Source: Aeromicrobium sp. Root495
Lineage (GTDB): Bacteria > Actinomycetota > Actinomycetes > Propionibacteriales > Nocardioidaceae
Direction of reading: 5' to 3'
Length of the DNA: 64,000 nucleotides
Assembly: GCF_001426755.1 (NCBI RefSeq)
Contig: NZ_LMFJ01000001.1
Coordinates: 409,887-473,886 of the forward strand
How positions within the stretch are numbered: position 1 is the first letter of the stretch; each line of letters opens with the position of its first letter. The notes under the pieces were generated by a model that had not been told where the DNA came from, made no database searches, and was given only the letters and a program-made list of their open reading frames with translations. Both the position numbers and the translations under genes were made by a program. Below, one piece after another: positions 1 to 11,023 of the stretch.

Positions 1-1
1 C

Positions 2-2059
2 CTGCTGGTGAACCACCCGCTCGACTGCCCCGTGTGCGACAAGGGCGGCGAGTGCCCGCTGCAGAACCAGGCCATGAGCCACGGCCAGGGCGAGACCCGC
101 TTCGCCGAGACCAAGCGCACGTTCCCCAAGCCGTACCCGGTCTCCGAGCAGGTCCTGCTCGACCGCGAGCGCTGTGTGCTGTGCGCGCGCTGCACCCGGT
201 TCTCCGAGCAGATCGCGGGTGACCCCTTCATCGCCCTCGTGGAGCGCGGCGCCCAGCAGCAGGTCGGCATCGGTCCCGAGACACCGTTCCACTCCTACTT
301 CAGCGGCAACACCATCCAGATCTGCCCCGTGGGCGCCCTCACGAGCGCCGACTACCGGTTCCGCGCCCGCCCGTTCGACCTCGTGTCCACCCCGTCGGTG
401 GCCGAGCACGACAGCTCCGGCTCGGCCATCCGTGTCGACCACCGGCGCGGCAAGGTCATGCGCCGTCTCGCGGGCGACGACCCCGAGGTCAACGAGGAGT
501 GGATCACCGACAAGGACCGTTTCGCGTTCACGTGGTCCGAGCAGCCCGACCGGCTCCGCACGCCGCTCGTGCGCGACCCCGAGTCCGGAGAGCTCGTGCC
601 CACGTCGTGGCTTGGCGCGTTGGCCGTCGCTGCCCGTGGGCTCGCCGCCGCCGGCTCCGTGGGTGTGCTGCCCGGCGGACGTCTGACCGCCGAGGACGCC
701 TTCGCGTACAGCGTCTTCGCCCGTGCCGTCCTTGGCACCAACGACATCGACTTTCGCGCCCGCGCCCACTCGTACGAGGAGGCCGCGTTCCTGGCCTCCA
801 CGGTGGCGCTGCGGTCCGACGTGACGTTCACCGACCTGGAGCGCGCTCCGCGGGTCGTCCTGGCCGGTCTCGAGCCGGAGGACGAGGCCGGGATGATCTT
901 CCTGCGCCTGCGCAAGGGGGTCCGAGCCGGTCGCACGCGCGTCGTCACCATCGCGTCGCACCTCACGCGCGGCTCCCGCAAGCTCGACGCCCAGCTGGTC
1001 GCCACCCGCCCGGGCGACGAGGCCCGGGCCATCGCCGACCTCGACCTCGGCCCCGCCGACATCCTGCTCGTGGGCGAGCGCCTCGCCCTCGTCCCCGGCG
1101 CCCTGAGCGCGGCCGCGGCCAGCCCGGCACGGCTCGCGTGGGTCCCGCGGCGGGCAGGCGACCGTGGCGCGGTGGAGGCGGGCGCCCTGCCCACCCTGCT
1201 GCCCGGTGGTCGACCCGTGTCCTCCGCAGCGGCCCGCGCCGACCTCGTCGCGGCCATCCCCGTCCCCGGCGTCGCTGCCTGGCCCGCGGAGCCCGGTCGT
1301 GGTCTCGAGGCGATCCTCGAGGCCGTCACGGTCGGCGAGCTCGGTGGCCTGGTGGTCGGTGGCGTCGAGGTCGACGACCTGCCCGACCCCGAGGTCGCGC
1401 GCGACGCGCTCGAGAAGGCGTTCGTCGTGAGCCTCGAGGTCCGCGCGAGCGACGTCACGGCCCTGGCCGACGTCGTCCTGCCCGTGGCCCCGCCCGTCGA
1501 GAAGTCCGGCACGTTCGTCAGCTGGGAGGGTCGCCCGCGCCGCTTCGGTCGCGTGCTCGACGTCGCCGGCTCGCTCACCGACGTCCGGGTCCTGGCCGGC
1601 ATCGCGGAGGAGATGGGCCGGCCCCTGGGCTTCCGCTCCACCGACGAGGCCACCGCGCTCATGCAGCAGGTGGGTCCTTGGGACGGCGAGCGCGCCCCGG
1701 CACCCACGGTGTCCCCGGCCGGTCCGGCCGAGGGGGCCGTCGTGCTCTCCACGTGGCGCCAGCTCGTCGACGACGGACGCGGCCAGGACGGTCAGGCCCT
1801 GTACCGGGCCACGGCACGCCCGGCCGTCATCCGCGCCTCGGCGGCCACCCTCGCCGCGGCCGGGATCGAGGACGGCGCTCCCGCCACCATCGCCACCCGG
1901 GCCGGCTCGGCCACCTTCCCCGCCGTCGTCGACGACCTGCCCGACGGCGTCGTGTGGGCGCCCGGCAACTCCGGCGTCAACCTGCGCGCGGCCCTGTCGG
2001 CCGACCACGCGAGCGCCGTCACCCTCAAGCCCGGACCCTCCCAGGTGGTGCAGGCATGA
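2..2059 (+). CDS. nuoG: NADH-quinone oxidoreductase subunit G (N-terminus outside window)
   Basis: Iron-sulfur subunit of the peripheral arm of respiratory complex I, passing electrons from NADH towards menaquinone. The gene is cut by the left edge: reading is already open at base 2, and the N-terminal 2Fe-2S region lies upstream. Visible are the Cys cluster [10 protein letters not shown] just inside the window, a second set CVLCARC at about window residues 56-62 with a further Cys in ICPVG near 106, then a long molybdopterin-oxidoreductase-like region. The extra N7-type cluster seen in some NuoG proteins looks absent: where its Cys would fall, around residues 134-168, the sequence reads EHDSSGSA and WITDK. 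The stop overlaps the nuoH start by 4 bases (ATGA). Confidence 0.95.
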   Translation: MLVNHPLDCPVCDKGGECPLQNQAMSHGQGETRFAETKRTFPKPYPVSEQVLLDRERCVLCARCTRFSEQIAGDPFIALVERGAQQQVGIGPETPFHSYFSGNTIQICPVGALTSADYRFRARPFDLVSTPSVAEHDSSGSAIRVDHRRGKVMRRLAGDDPEVNEEWITDKDRFAFTWSEQPDRLRTPLVRDPESGELVPTSWLGALAVAARGLAAAGSVGVLPGGRLTAEDAFAYSVFARAVLGTNDIDFRARAHSYEEAAFLASTVALRSDVTFTDLERAPRVVLAGLEPEDEAGMIFLRLRKGVRAGRTRVVTIASHLTRGSRKLDAQLVATRPGDEARAIADLDLGPADILLVGERLALVPGALSAAAASPARLAWVPRRAGDRGAVEAGALPTLLPGGRPVSSAAARADLVAAIPVPGVAAWPAEPGRGLEAILEAVTVGELGGLVVGGVEVDDLPDPEVARDALEKAFVVSLEVRASDVTALADVVLPVAPPVEKSGTFVSWEGRPRRFGRVLDVAGSLTDVRVLAGIAEEMGRPLGFRSTDEATALMQQVGPWDGERAPAPTVSPAGPAEGAVVLSTWRQLVDDGRGQDGQALYRATARPAVIRASAATLAAAGIEDGAPATIATRAGSATFPAVVDDLPDGVVWAPGNSGVNLRAALSADHASAVTLKPGPSQVVQA

Positions 2060-3312
2060 GCCCGCTCTTCGGCAACGAGCCGTTCTGGGTCGTCGCGCTC
2101 AAGGCCGTGCTGATCTTCGTGATCCTCGTGGTCTACACGCTCTTCAACATCTGGTTCGAGCGTCGTGTAGTGGCCCGCATGCAGCACCGGATCGGTCCCA
2201 ACGTGCACGGTCCGTTCGGCCTGCTGCAGAGCCTCGCCGACGGCGTGAAGCTGGCGCTCAAGGAGGACCTCGTGGTCAAGGCGGCCGACAAGGTCGTCTA
2301 CGTCCTCGCACCCATCCTGGCCACCATCCCGGCCTTCCTCGCCTGGGCGGTCATCCCGTTCGGCCCCGAGGCCAAGATCCCCTTCACCGACACCGTCACG
2401 CCGCTGCAGCTCACCGACCTGCCGGTCGCGGTGCTCTACATCCTCGCCGTCACGTCGGTGGGCGTGTACGGCATCGTGCTCGCCGGCTGGTCGTCCGGTT
2501 CCACGTACGCGCTGCTCGGCGGCCTGCGCTCCAGCGCCCAGATGATCTCGTACGAGGTGGCCATGGGCCTCTCCCTCGTGGCGGTCTTCATGTACGCGGG
2601 CTCCATGTCCACGAGCGAGATCGTGGCGGCCCAGACCGACCTCTGGTACTTCCTGCCGCTCCTGCCGTCGTTCGTCATCTACGTCATCGCCATGGTGGGC
2701 GAGACGAACCGCGCTCCCTTCGACCTCCCCGAGGCCGAGGGCGAGCTCGTGGGCGGCTTCCACACCGAGTACTCGTCGCTCAAGTTCGCGCTGTTCTTCC
2801 TCGCCGAGTACGTCAACATGGTCACGGTCTCGGCGCTGGCCACCACGATGTTCCTCGGCGGCTGGCGCGCCCCGTTCGGCCTGTCCCAGGCCTGGGGCGG
2901 CGCGCTCAACGAGGACTACTGGCCGGTGCTGTGGTTCCTCGGCAAGACGCTGGGCTTCATCTTCATCTTCATCTGGCTGCGCGGCACGCTGCCGCGCATG
3001 CGCTACGACCAGTTCATGAGCTTCGGCTGGAAGGTGCTCATCCCGGTCTCGCTGGCCTGGATCATCGCCGTCGCCGTCATCCGCAAGCTCCGCAGCGAGG
3101 GCTCGGTCGACCAGGAGCTGCTCGTCTGGGCGGCCGTCGCGGCCGGCGTCGTCCTGGCGCTGTCGTTCCTGCTGCCCGAGCGGAAGTCCAAGGACGAGCC
3201 CGAGCCGGTCGAGCCGACCGAGCCCGACGCGTTCGCCGGCGGCTACCCCGTGCCCCCCATGCCCGAAGGACCGACGACCCGCGAGAAGCGGGAGAAGGAG
3301 GTGCGGCGATGA
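2056..3312 (+). CDS. nuoH: NADH-quinone oxidoreductase subunit H
   Basis: Membrane subunit of complex I at the junction with the peripheral arm, forming part of the quinone pocket. It has 418 residues and about eight hydrophobic segments. The strongly conserved loop [20 protein letters not shown] is present near residues 215-235. The ATG overlaps the nuoG stop, which fixes the start. After the last helix there is a hydrophilic tail of about 45 residues rich in Glu and Pro, a common actinobacterial extension that is absent from E. coli NuoH. The stop overlaps the nuoI ATG by 4 bases, so translation is probably coupled. Confidence 0.97.
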   Translation: MSPLFGNEPFWVVALKAVLIFVILVVYTLFNIWFERRVVARMQHRIGPNVHGPFGLLQSLADGVKLALKEDLVVKAADKVVYVLAPILATIPAFLAWAVIPFGPEAKIPFTDTVTPLQLTDLPVAVLYILAVTSVGVYGIVLAGWSSGSTYALLGGLRSSAQMISYEVAMGLSLVAVFMYAGSMSTSEIVAAQTDLWYFLPLLPSFVIYVIAMVGETNRAPFDLPEAEGELVGGFHTEYSSLKFALFFLAEYVNMVTVSALATTMFLGGWRAPFGLSQAWGGALNEDYWPVLWFLGKTLGFIFIFIWLRGTLPRMRYDQFMSFGWKVLIPVSLAWIIAVAVIRKLRSEGSVDQELLVWAAVAAGVVLALSFLLPERKSKDEPEPVEPTEPDAFAGGYPVPPMPEGPTTREKREKEVRR

Positions 3313-3863
3313 GCGCGCTCTGGGATCCGGTGGCCGGCTTCGGCGTGACCTTCCGGACGATGTTCCGCAAGACCGTCACCGAGCAGTACCCGTTCGAGAA
3401 GGTGCCCACGGCGCCTCGCTTCCACGGCCGGCACCAGCTCAACCGCTGGCCCGACGGGCTCGAGAAGTGCATCGGCTGCGAGCTGTGCGCGTGGGCGTGC
3501 CCCGCCGACGCCATCTACGTCGAGGGCGCCTCCAACATCGACGACGCCGACGGCTCGGGCCGCTTCAGCCCGGGGGAGCGCTACGGCCGCGTCTACCAGA
3601 TCAACTACCTGCGCTGCATCCTGTGCGGCCTCTGCATCGAGGCGTGCCCCACGCGCGCCCTCACCATGACCAACGAGTACGAGCTGGCCGACGACAACCG
3701 TGCCGACCTCATCTACGAGAAGCAGGACCTGCTCGCTCCGCTCCTGCCCGGCATGCTCGAGCCGCCGCACGACATGCTCATCAGCGACGACCACCACGAC
3801 TACTACGCCGGCAAGACGCTGCCCCGTCTGCCGCGGGACCCGGCCCAGGACACGCGCCCATGA
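3309..3863 (+). CDS. nuoI: NADH-quinone oxidoreductase subunit I (two 4Fe-4S ferredoxin domain)
   Basis: Carries the N6a and N6b clusters that lead electrons to N2 and quinone. The 184-residue protein has two canonical 4Fe-4S motifs: [12 protein letters not shown] (Cys 54, 57, 60, 64) and [12 protein letters not shown] (Cys 103, 106, 109, 113). The region between them and the C-terminal tail are as expected for the family, and nothing is missing. It overlaps nuoH and nuoJ by 4 bases on each side. Confidence 0.97.
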   Translation: MSALWDPVAGFGVTFRTMFRKTVTEQYPFEKVPTAPRFHGRHQLNRWPDGLEKCIGCELCAWACPADAIYVEGASNIDDADGSGRFSPGERYGRVYQINYLRCILCGLCIEACPTRALTMTNEYELADDNRADLIYEKQDLLAPLLPGMLEPPHDMLISDDHHDYYAGKTLPRLPRDPAQDTRP

Positions 3864-4627
3864 CCGCGTTCTGGACCCTTGCCCCCGTCATGGTGGTCGC
3901 GGCCCTCGGGCTCCTGTTCGCCCGCAAGGCCGTGCACGCGGCCCTGTGCCTCGCCGTCGTCATGATCAGCCTCGCCGTGCAGTACGCGGCGCTCGGTGCC
4001 CCGTTCCTGTTCGCGGTGCAGATCATCGTCTACACCGGCGCCATCATGATGCTGTTCCTGTTCGTGCTGATGCTCGTGGGCGTCGACACCTCGGACTCGC
4101 TCAAGGAGACCATCGCGGGTCAGCGGCTCGCGGCCACGGTCGTGGGCCTGCTCTTCGGCGTCGTGGCCGTGCTCGCCATCGGCCAGACGGTCACGGGTGC
4201 CGTCACCGGGCTGGGCCAGGCCAACGAGAACGGCAACCCGTTCGGCCTGGCCGAGCTGCTCTTCGGCCCGTACGTCCTCGCGTTCGAGCTCACGAGCGCA
4301 CTGCTCATCACGGCCGCCCTCGGCGCCATGGTGCTCGCGCACCGTGAGCGCCTCGGGGCCCGGGCCTCGCAGGCCACGCTCGCCGAGCGCCGCATGCGCG
4401 AGTACGCCGAGACGGGTCGCCACCCCGGCAACCCGCCCACGCCCGGCGTGTACGCCCGGGACAACGCGGTCGACCTGCCCGCCCGCCTGCCCGACGGCAC
4501 CTCGGCACCCGACTCGGTGTCGCAGGTCCTGCGCGACCGCGGCCAGGTGCGGCCCGCGCCTGGCGCCAAGGACCCCGTCGATCCCGCCGACACCACCGAC
4601 ACCGGTCCGCGGGAGGTCGAGGAGTGA
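3860..4627 (+). CDS. nuoJ: NADH-quinone oxidoreductase subunit J
   Basis: Small membrane subunit of complex I containing the pi-bulge helix that takes part in coupling. The 255-residue protein has five predicted membrane helices in its first 165 residues, including the conserved stretch [19 protein letters not shown] hydrophilic C-terminal tail of about 85 residues, rich in Arg, Pro and Asp, makes it longer than the E. coli protein, as is usual in actinobacteria. ATG overlaps the nuoI stop by 4 bases and its stop overlaps the nuoK GTG. Confidence 0.95.
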   Translation: MTAFWTLAPVMVVAALGLLFARKAVHAALCLAVVMISLAVQYAALGAPFLFAVQIIVYTGAIMMLFLFVLMLVGVDTSDSLKETIAGQRLAATVVGLLFGVVAVLAIGQTVTGAVTGLGQANENGNPFGLAELLFGPYVLAFELTSALLITAALGAMVLAHRERLGARASQATLAERRMREYAETGRHPGNPPTPGVYARDNAVDLPARLPDGTSAPDSVSQVLRDRGQVRPAPGAKDPVDPADTTDTGPREVEE

Positions 4628-4917
4628 CCGAGTACCTGAGCCTCTCGCTCATCCTCTTCACGATCGGTGCGGTGGGCGTGCTCGTGCGCCGCAACGCGAT
4701 CGTCGTCTTCATGTGCATCGAGCTCATGCTCAACGCCACCAATCTCGCGCTCGTCGCCTTCGCGCACCAGCACGGCAACCTCGACGGCCAGATCGCGGCG
4801 TTCTTCGTCATGGTCGTGGCCGCGGCCGAGGTCGTCGTGGGGCTCGCCATCATCGTGTCCATCTACCGCACGCGTCGCTCGGCCTCCGTCGACGACGCCG
4901 ACCTGCTGAAGGGATAG
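4624..4917 (+). CDS. nuoK: NADH-quinone oxidoreductase subunit K
   Basis: Proton-channel subunit homologous to MrpC. It has 97 residues and three membrane helices. The buried Glu in [14 protein letters not shown] and a second Glu in [11 protein letters not shown] match the two functionally important acidic residues of the family. The GTG start overlaps the nuoJ stop by 4 bases. Confidence 0.96.
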   Translation: MTEYLSLSLILFTIGAVGVLVRRNAIVVFMCIELMLNATNLALVAFAHQHGNLDGQIAAFFVMVVAAAEVVVGLAIIVSIYRTRRSASVDDADLLKG

Positions 4918-4921
4918 ACGC

Positions 4922-6799
4922 GTGCTCGATCTCGTGTGGCTGCTCGTCGCCATCCCCCTCGTGAGCGGCTTGGGCCTCCTCGTCTGGGGCAAGGAGGCCG
5001 ACGCCTGGGGCCACCTCGTGGCCACCGTCGCCTCCGCTGCCTCCTTCGTCCTGGGCGTCGTCGCGTTCATCGAGCTGGCCGGCCGCGACGCCGACGACCG
5101 CTCCGTGACCCACGTGCTCTTCACGTGGATCGAGGCCGGTCCGTTCCACGTCGACATGGCCTACCACTACGACCCGCTGGCGGCGCTCTTCGTGCTGCTC
5201 ATCACGGGCGTCGGCACGCTCATCCACGTGTACTCGATCGGGTACATGGCGCACGACGAGCGGCGTCGCCGCTTCTTCTGCTTCCTCAACATCTTCGTCG
5301 CGGCCATGCTGACGCTGGTGCTGGCCGCCGACTACCTCGTGATCTTCCTGGGCTGGGAGGGCGTCGGTCTGGCGTCCTACCTGCTCATCGGGTTCTGGCA
5401 GCACAAGCCCTCGGCGGCGGCCGCCGCCAAGAAGGCCTTCGTCGTCAACCGCGTCGGTGACCTCGGCATGGCGCTCGCGATCATGCTGATGTTCGCCCAG
5501 CTGGGCACCACCGACATCGCGTCGGTCAACGCCTCCATCGGGTCCGCCAGCACCTCGGTGGCCACCGCCATGGGCCTGCTCCTCCTGCTGGGTGCGTGCG
5601 GCAAGTCCGCGCAGGTACCGCTGCAGAGCTGGCTCCTCGACGCCATGGAGGGCCCCACCCCGGTCTCGGCCCTCATCCACGCGGCCACCATGGTCACGGC
5701 CGGCGTCTACCTCGTGGTGCGCAGCAACGGCATCTTCGACGCCTCGGAGGCCGCGCGCACGGCGGTCGTCGTGGTGGGTCTCGTGACGCTGCTCGTGGGC
5801 GCCTGGATCGGCTGCGCCAAGGACGACATCAAGAAGGCGCTCGCCGGCTCCACCATGAGCCAGATCGGCTACATGATGCTCGCGGCCGGACTCGGCCCGG
5901 CGGGCTACGCGTTCGCGATCTTCCACCTCATCACCCACGGCTTCTTCAAGGCCAACATGTTCCTCGGCGCCGGCTCGGTCATGCACGCCATGGACGACGA
6001 CGTCGACATGCGGCACTACGGCGCGCTCCGCACGTCGCTGCCCATCACGTTCGCCACCTTCGCGCTGGGCTACCTCGCGATCATCGGCTTCCCCGGGTTC
6101 TCCGGCTTCTTCAGCAAGGACAAGATCATCGAGGCGGCGTTCGGCTACAACGTCTGGGTCGGGCTGGGCACGCTGCTCGGCGCCGGCGTCACCGCGTTCT
6201 ACATGACGCGGCTCATGATGATGACCTTCTTCGGGGAGAAGCGCTGGCGCGACGAGGTGCACCCGCACGAGTCGCCGCTCGTCATGACGATCCCGCTCAT
6301 GGTCCTCGGCGCCGCGTCGCTCCTCGGCGGCGCGCTGCTGGCGGGTGACTGGATCGTCGACTGGCTCGAGCCCGTCGTCGGACACACCGAGCATCACGAG
6401 CTCGCGATCCCGGCGCTGGCCATGTCGGCGATCATCGTCGCCGTGGTGGCGGTGGGTGCCACGCTCGCCTACCTCACCTACGGCCGTCGGCCCGTCGCCG
6501 ACGTGGCCCCGCTGGACTCCCAGGTCCGCTGGCCCGTCCGGGCCGGACGGCACGAGATGTACGGCAACGAGATCAACGAGGCGCTCGTCGTGCGACCCGT
6601 CCAGCACACCACCCGAACGCTCGTGTTCCTCGACGGACGGGGGATCGACGGCTTCGTCACCGGACTCGCCGACCGGCTGGGGGAGGCGTCCCAGGCCCTG
6701 CGCAAGCCGCAGAACGGGCTGGTCCGCAGCTACGCACTCGGCATCTTCGCCGGTGCCACCCTCGTCCTGGTCGCGCTCCTGGCGGTGACGCTCGCATGA
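4922..6799 (+). CDS. nuoL: NADH-quinone oxidoreductase subunit L
   Basis: Antiporter-like proton pump at the distal end of the membrane arm. The 625-residue, GTG-started protein begins 4 bases after nuoK. Conserved features include [19 protein letters not shown] with the key Glu, the NRVGDLG motif, and [16 protein letters not shown] with channel His residues. The long C-terminal lateral-helix region follows, where sequence becomes less conserved. The stop overlaps the nuoM ATG by 4 bases. Confidence 0.97.
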   Translation: MLDLVWLLVAIPLVSGLGLLVWGKEADAWGHLVATVASAASFVLGVVAFIELAGRDADDRSVTHVLFTWIEAGPFHVDMAYHYDPLAALFVLLITGVGTLIHVYSIGYMAHDERRRRFFCFLNIFVAAMLTLVLAADYLVIFLGWEGVGLASYLLIGFWQHKPSAAAAAKKAFVVNRVGDLGMALAIMLMFAQLGTTDIASVNASIGSASTSVATAMGLLLLLGACGKSAQVPLQSWLLDAMEGPTPVSALIHAATMVTAGVYLVVRSNGIFDASEAARTAVVVVGLVTLLVGAWIGCAKDDIKKALAGSTMSQIGYMMLAAGLGPAGYAFAIFHLITHGFFKANMFLGAGSVMHAMDDDVDMRHYGALRTSLPITFATFALGYLAIIGFPGFSGFFSKDKIIEAAFGYNVWVGLGTLLGAGVTAFYMTRLMMMTFFGEKRWRDEVHPHESPLVMTIPLMVLGAASLLGGALLAGDWIVDWLEPVVGHTEHHELAIPALAMSAIIVAVVAVGATLAYLTYGRRPVADVAPLDSQVRWPVRAGRHEMYGNEINEALVVRPVQHTTRTLVFLDGRGIDGFVTGLADRLGEASQALRKPQNGLVRSYALGIFAGATLVLVALLAVTLA

Positions 6800-8343
6800 T
6801 CCTCACCCTCCTGGCGGCCACGCCGCTCCTCGGCGCCCTCGTGGTGACCTGCCTGCCCCGCGGCTCGGCCAACGCGTCCACCGTCAAGGCGGTGGCCATC
6901 GGCTTCAGCGCGCTCACCCTGGCCCTCTCCCTCGTGGTGATGGCGCGGTACGACGTGGAGTCCGGCGGCTACCAGATGACCGAGAAGCACGAGTGGATCG
7001 GGCAGCTCGGCGCCTGGTACTCGCTCGGCGTCAACGGCATCGGGCTCGTCCTCATCCTGCTCACCACGATCCTGGTCCCCGTCGTGCTGCTCGCGGCCTG
7101 GGACGACCGGTTGCCCGGTCGGCGCAGCGTCAACTCCTACGTGGCCTGGATGCTCGTCCTCGAGGGCCTCGCGATCGGTGTCTTCGCGGCCACCGACGCG
7201 TTCCTCTTCTACGTGCTCTTCGAGGCCACGCTCATCCCGATCTACTTCCTGATCGGCTCGTACGGCGGCCCGCAGCGCACGTACGCCGCGGTCAAGTTCC
7301 TCATCTACAACCTCGTGGGCGGCCTGCTCATGCTGGCCGCGATCGTGGGGCTCTACGTCGTGTCGGCCAAGGACGGCAACGCGTCGTACCTGCTGAGCGA
7401 CCTGCAGAACGTCGACATGAGCACCACGACGGAGCGGCTGCTGTTCTGCGGGTTCATGGCGGCGTTCGCCATCAAGGCCCCGCTCTTCCCGTTCCACACC
7501 TGGCTGCCCGACGCCGCGGCGTCGGCCACGCCCGGGACGTCGGTCCTGATGGTCAGCGTCATCGACAAGATCGGCACCTTCGGCATGCTGCGCTGGTGCC
7601 TCGGCGTCTTCCCGGGCGCCTCGGAGTGGGCGAGCCCCGTGGTCATCACGCTCGCCGTCATCAGCATCGTCTACGGGGCGCTGTGCGCCATCGGCCAGGA
7701 CGACATCCGCCGGCTCGTGGCCTTCACGTCGGTCTCCCACTTCGGCTTCATCATCCTGGGCATCTTCGCCTTCACGACGGTCTCCACGGCGGGTTCGACG
7801 CTCTACATGTTCAACCACGGGCTCTCCACCGCGGCGCTGTTCCTCGTGACCGGGCTCATGATCGCCCGGCGGGGCTCGGCCAGCATCGGCGACTTCGGCG
7901 GCGTGCAGAAGGTGGCGCCCATCATGTCGGGCGTGCTGCTCGTCGCCGGCCTGTCGAGCCTCTCGCTGCCCGGGCTCGCGCCGTTCGTCTCGGAGTTCAT
8001 GGTGCTCGCGGGCACCTTCACGCGCTCGGTCCCGGCCGCGGCGGTCGCCACGCTCGGCATCGTGCTCGCGGCGCTCTACATCCTCATCATGTACGCCAAG
8101 GTCATGACCGGGCCGCTGCGTGAGGGGCTCGAGGGCTTCCGCGACCTCGGCTCGCGCGAGGTGGCGGCGCTCGCTCCCACGCTCGTGCTCATCGTGGGGC
8201 TCGGCTTCTACCCCCAGCCCATGCTCAACGTCATCAACCCGGCGGTCGACGAGGTCATCTCCCAGGTCGGCCAGGGCGACCCGCCGCCACGGACACCCGT
8301 CGACGTGAGTGAGCAGGCCAAGACCGAGGAAGGGGGGCACTGA
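6796..8343 (+). CDS. nuoM: NADH-quinone oxidoreductase subunit M
   Basis: Second antiporter-like proton-pumping subunit. The 515-residue protein has about 14 membrane helices. The conserved [13 protein letters not shown] segment with its channel Glu and the [13 protein letters not shown] motif with Lys and His residues are present. The TGA of this gene shares one base with the ATG of nuoN, so the genes are translationally linked. Confidence 0.97.
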   Translation: MILTLLAATPLLGALVVTCLPRGSANASTVKAVAIGFSALTLALSLVVMARYDVESGGYQMTEKHEWIGQLGAWYSLGVNGIGLVLILLTTILVPVVLLAAWDDRLPGRRSVNSYVAWMLVLEGLAIGVFAATDAFLFYVLFEATLIPIYFLIGSYGGPQRTYAAVKFLIYNLVGGLLMLAAIVGLYVVSAKDGNASYLLSDLQNVDMSTTTERLLFCGFMAAFAIKAPLFPFHTWLPDAAASATPGTSVLMVSVIDKIGTFGMLRWCLGVFPGASEWASPVVITLAVISIVYGALCAIGQDDIRRLVAFTSVSHFGFIILGIFAFTTVSTAGSTLYMFNHGLSTAALFLVTGLMIARRGSASIGDFGGVQKVAPIMSGVLLVAGLSSLSLPGLAPFVSEFMVLAGTFTRSVPAAAVATLGIVLAALYILIMYAKVMTGPLREGLEGFRDLGSREVAALAPTLVLIVGLGFYPQPMLNVINPAVDEVISQVGQGDPPPRTPVDVSEQAKTEEGGH

Positions 8344-9977
8344 TGTCCAGCACCGCGCTCCTCACCGCCACCGACCTGCCCGACATCGCAGCCCCCGAGA
8401 TCCAGTACGCGCTCATCGGGCCCGTCTTCATCATCCTCGGGGCTGCGCTCGTGGGCATCGTGCTCGAGGCCGTGCTGCCGCGCGGCAAGCGGTTCCTGCC
8501 CCAGGTGGGCGTCGCCGTCGTGGGCGTCGTGGCGGCCCTGGCCGACACCGTGTGGGTCTACCGCTCGCTCGACACCGTCCAGGGCAGCTCGCTCGAGGGC
8601 CGCGGCCAGGTCGCGCTCGAGGGCGCCCTCAGCATCGACGGACCCGGCGTCTTCACGTGGGGCATCCTGCTGGTCTTCGCACTCCTGAGTCTCGGGCTCT
8701 TCGCCGAGCGCCGGCTCGAGAACGGGCTGAGCCCGTTCACCGGCCGCGCGGCCGACGCACCCGGCTCGGCCGGAGAGGCCGAGGCCGTGGAGGCCGGACT
8801 GGAGCACACCGAGGTCTTCCCCCTCATGCTCTTCGCGCTGTCGGGGATGATGCTCTTCGCCACGGCCAACGACCTCATCACGATGTTCGTGGCGCTCGAG
8901 GTGCTCTCGCTCCCGCTCTACCTGCTCTGCGGGCTGGCGCGCCGGCGCCGTCTCGTGAGCCAGGAGGCGGCCCTCAAGTACTTCCTGCTGGGCGCCTTCT
9001 CGTCGGTGTTCTTCCTCTACGGCGCCGCCCTGGCGTACGGGTTCTCCGGCAGCTTCGGGCTCGCGGAGATCGACCTCGCGGTGAGCGCCCGCACCGGTGA
9101 CCAGCCGCTGCTCCTGGCGGCCATCGCGCTCATCGCGGTGGGGATGTTCTTCAAGATCGGCGCCGCGCCGTTCCACCAGTGGACGCCCGACGTCTACCAG
9201 GGCGCACCCACACCGGTCACCGCCTTCATGGCCGCCGGCACCAAGGCGGCGGCGTTCATCGCGTTCCTGCGGGTCTTCTTCGTGGCCTTCGGCGGCGCGC
9301 AGTGGGACTGGCGACCCACCATCTGGGTCGTCGCGATCATCACGATGGTGCTCGGCGCGCTGGTCTCCATCGCCCAGACCGACGTCAAGCGCATGCTCGC
9401 GTACTCCTCGGTGGCCCACGCGGGCTTCCTGCTCGTGGGCTTCGCCGGAGCCTACGTCGGCTCCGCCGGCAACGAGGACCGCATCACGTCGGTCTCGAGC
9501 ATCCTCTTCTACCTGAGCGTCTACGGCGTCTCGTCCATCGGTGCGTTCGCGATCGTCACCGTCGTCCGCGACGCCGGCGGCGAGGCCACCCACCTCTCGC
9601 GGTGGGCCGGACTGGGCAAGGAGTCGCCCTTCCTGGCCGGGTGCTTCGCGCTCTTCATGCTGTCGTTCGCCGGCATCCCCCTCACGGGTGGCTTCATCGG
9701 CAAGTGGGGCATCTTCAGCGCCGCCTGGTCCGGCGGCTACTGGCCGCTCGTCGTGGTCGGCGTGCTCGTCAGCGCCGTCGCGGCGTACTTCTACGTGCGG
9801 GTGATCGTGCTGATGTTCTTCACCGATCCCACCGACGCGCCAGGGCCGACCGTGGCGGCGCCGAGCCGGGTGACTACCGTGGTGATCGCCGCATCCGCTG
9901 CGGCCACCGTCGCACTGGGCCTGGTCCCAGGGCCCGTGCTCGACCTGGCTCAGCACGCGGGTGCGTTCGTGCGCTAG
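8343..9977 (+). CDS. nuoN: NADH-quinone oxidoreductase subunit N
   Basis: Third antiporter-like subunit and last gene of the nuo operon. The 544-residue protein carries FVALEVLSLPLYLLCG (channel Glu) and KIGAAPFHQWTPDVYQGAPTP-type sequence typical of NuoN. A loop of about 50 residues after the third helix, rich in Glu, Gly and Ala near residues 125-155, is longer than in E. coli. No clear terminator hairpin separates it from the polyprenyl synthase gene 31 bases downstream, so the two may be cotranscribed. Confidence 0.96.
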   Translation: MSSTALLTATDLPDIAAPEIQYALIGPVFIILGAALVGIVLEAVLPRGKRFLPQVGVAVVGVVAALADTVWVYRSLDTVQGSSLEGRGQVALEGALSIDGPGVFTWGILLVFALLSLGLFAERRLENGLSPFTGRAADAPGSAGEAEAVEAGLEHTEVFPLMLFALSGMMLFATANDLITMFVALEVLSLPLYLLCGLARRRRLVSQEAALKYFLLGAFSSVFFLYGAALAYGFSGSFGLAEIDLAVSARTGDQPLLLAAIALIAVGMFFKIGAAPFHQWTPDVYQGAPTPVTAFMAAGTKAAAFIAFLRVFFVAFGGAQWDWRPTIWVVAIITMVLGALVSIAQTDVKRMLAYSSVAHAGFLLVGFAGAYVGSAGNEDRITSVSSILFYLSVYGVSSIGAFAIVTVVRDAGGEATHLSRWAGLGKESPFLAGCFALFMLSFAGIPLTGGFIGKWGIFSAAWSGGYWPLVVVGVLVSAVAAYFYVRVIVLMFFTDPTDAPGPTVAAPSRVTTVVIAASAAATVALGLVPGPVLDLAQHAGAFVR

Positions 9978-10008
9978 CCCCATCGTTCATTCCTTGAGGA
10001 GTCCCGAG

Positions 10009-11019
10009 GTGACCACGCCCCGCCCCCGCAGCTCCGTCTTCGGTGCATCGTTCACCGACGACGCCCTCGAGGCGCGCGTCCAGGCCGGCTCGGAGAAGGC
10101 GGAGACGCTGCTCCACGAGACGGTCCACAGCACCGACCCGTTCGTCGCGGAGGCCGCCGCCCACCTGCTCGACGCCGGCGGCAAGCGCTTCCGACCGCTC
10201 CTCGTGCTGCTCGCCGCGGAGTTCGGCGACCCGCTGCACCCCGACGTCGTGCCCTCGGCAGTCGTCGTGGAGCTCACGCACCTCGCCTCGCTCTACCACG
10301 ACGACGTCATGGACGAGGCCGACGTGCGCCGCGGTGCGCCCAGCGCCAACGCCCGCTGGGACAACACGCTGGCCATCCTCGTGGGCGACTACCTGTTCGC
10401 CGAGGCCTCCCGCCTCACGGCCTCCCTCGGTCCCGAGGCCGTGCGCCTACAGGCCGAGACCTTCTCGCGGCTCGTCAACGGCCAGATCCGCGAGACCATC
10501 GGTCCGCGCGACGGCCAGGACGCGCTCGAGCACTACCTCGGTGTCGTGGCCGACAAGACCGGCTCCCTGATCGCCACCTCGGCCCGCTTCGGTGCGCTCA
10601 CCTCGCGTGCCACGCCGGAAGTCATCGACCTCCTCACCGAGTTCGGCGAGCGCATCGGCGCCGCCTTCCAGCTGGCCGACGACATCCTCGACATCGCGAG
10701 CGACAGCGAGGACTCCGGCAAGACGCCCGGCACCGACCTGCGCGAGGGCGTGCCCACGCTGCCCACCCTGCTGGCCCGCCGCTCCACCGACCCGGCCGAC
10801 GCCGAGCTCGTGCGCCTGTTGTCCGGCCCCATCCACGACGACGACACGGTGGCCTCGGTCATCGCCACGCTGCGTACGCACCCGGCCCTCGAGGAGGCCC
10901 GCGGGCTCGTCCAGGCCGAGGCCGACCGCGCCCGCGAGCTCCTGCACCAGCTGCCCGAGGGACCGGCCCGCGCCACCCTCGACCTGCTCTGCGACACCGT
11001 CGCCTCCCGCCTCGGCTGA
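10009..11019 (+). CDS. Polyprenyl diphosphate synthase (probably makes the menaquinone side chain)
   Basis: Trans-prenyltransferase that condenses IPP units onto an allylic primer to give a long isoprenoid diphosphate. The chosen GTG has a GAGGAG ribosome binding site 7 bases upstream (9996-10001); longer versions would run into nuoN. The 336-residue protein has both Asp-rich motifs: DDVMD (98-102) and DDILD (224-228), with GGKRFRP near 57-63. A small residue five positions before the first motif (Ala93) fits a long product chain. Position directly behind the nuo operon suggests quinone-tail synthesis for the respiratory chain. Product length (hepta, octa or nona) cannot be read with confidence. 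Confidence 0.9.
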   Translation: MTTPRPRSSVFGASFTDDALEARVQAGSEKAETLLHETVHSTDPFVAEAAAHLLDAGGKRFRPLLVLLAAEFGDPLHPDVVPSAVVVELTHLASLYHDDVMDEADVRRGAPSANARWDNTLAILVGDYLFAEASRLTASLGPEAVRLQAETFSRLVNGQIRETIGPRDGQDALEHYLGVVADKTGSLIATSARFGALTSRATPEVIDLLTEFGERIGAAFQLADDILDIASDSEDSGKTPGTDLREGVPTLPTLLARRSTDPADAELVRLLSGPIHDDDTVASVIATLRTHPALEEARGLVQAEADRARELLHQLPEGPARATLDLLCDTVASRLG

Positions 11020-11023
11020 CCCC

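Noticed and set aside
352..1752. Long minus-strand open frame inside nuoG, and similar ones opposite nuoL, glpX and purK
   Set aside because: Arg/Ser/Thr/Pro-rich translations without recognisable domains, lying wholly within strongly conserved genes on the other strand.
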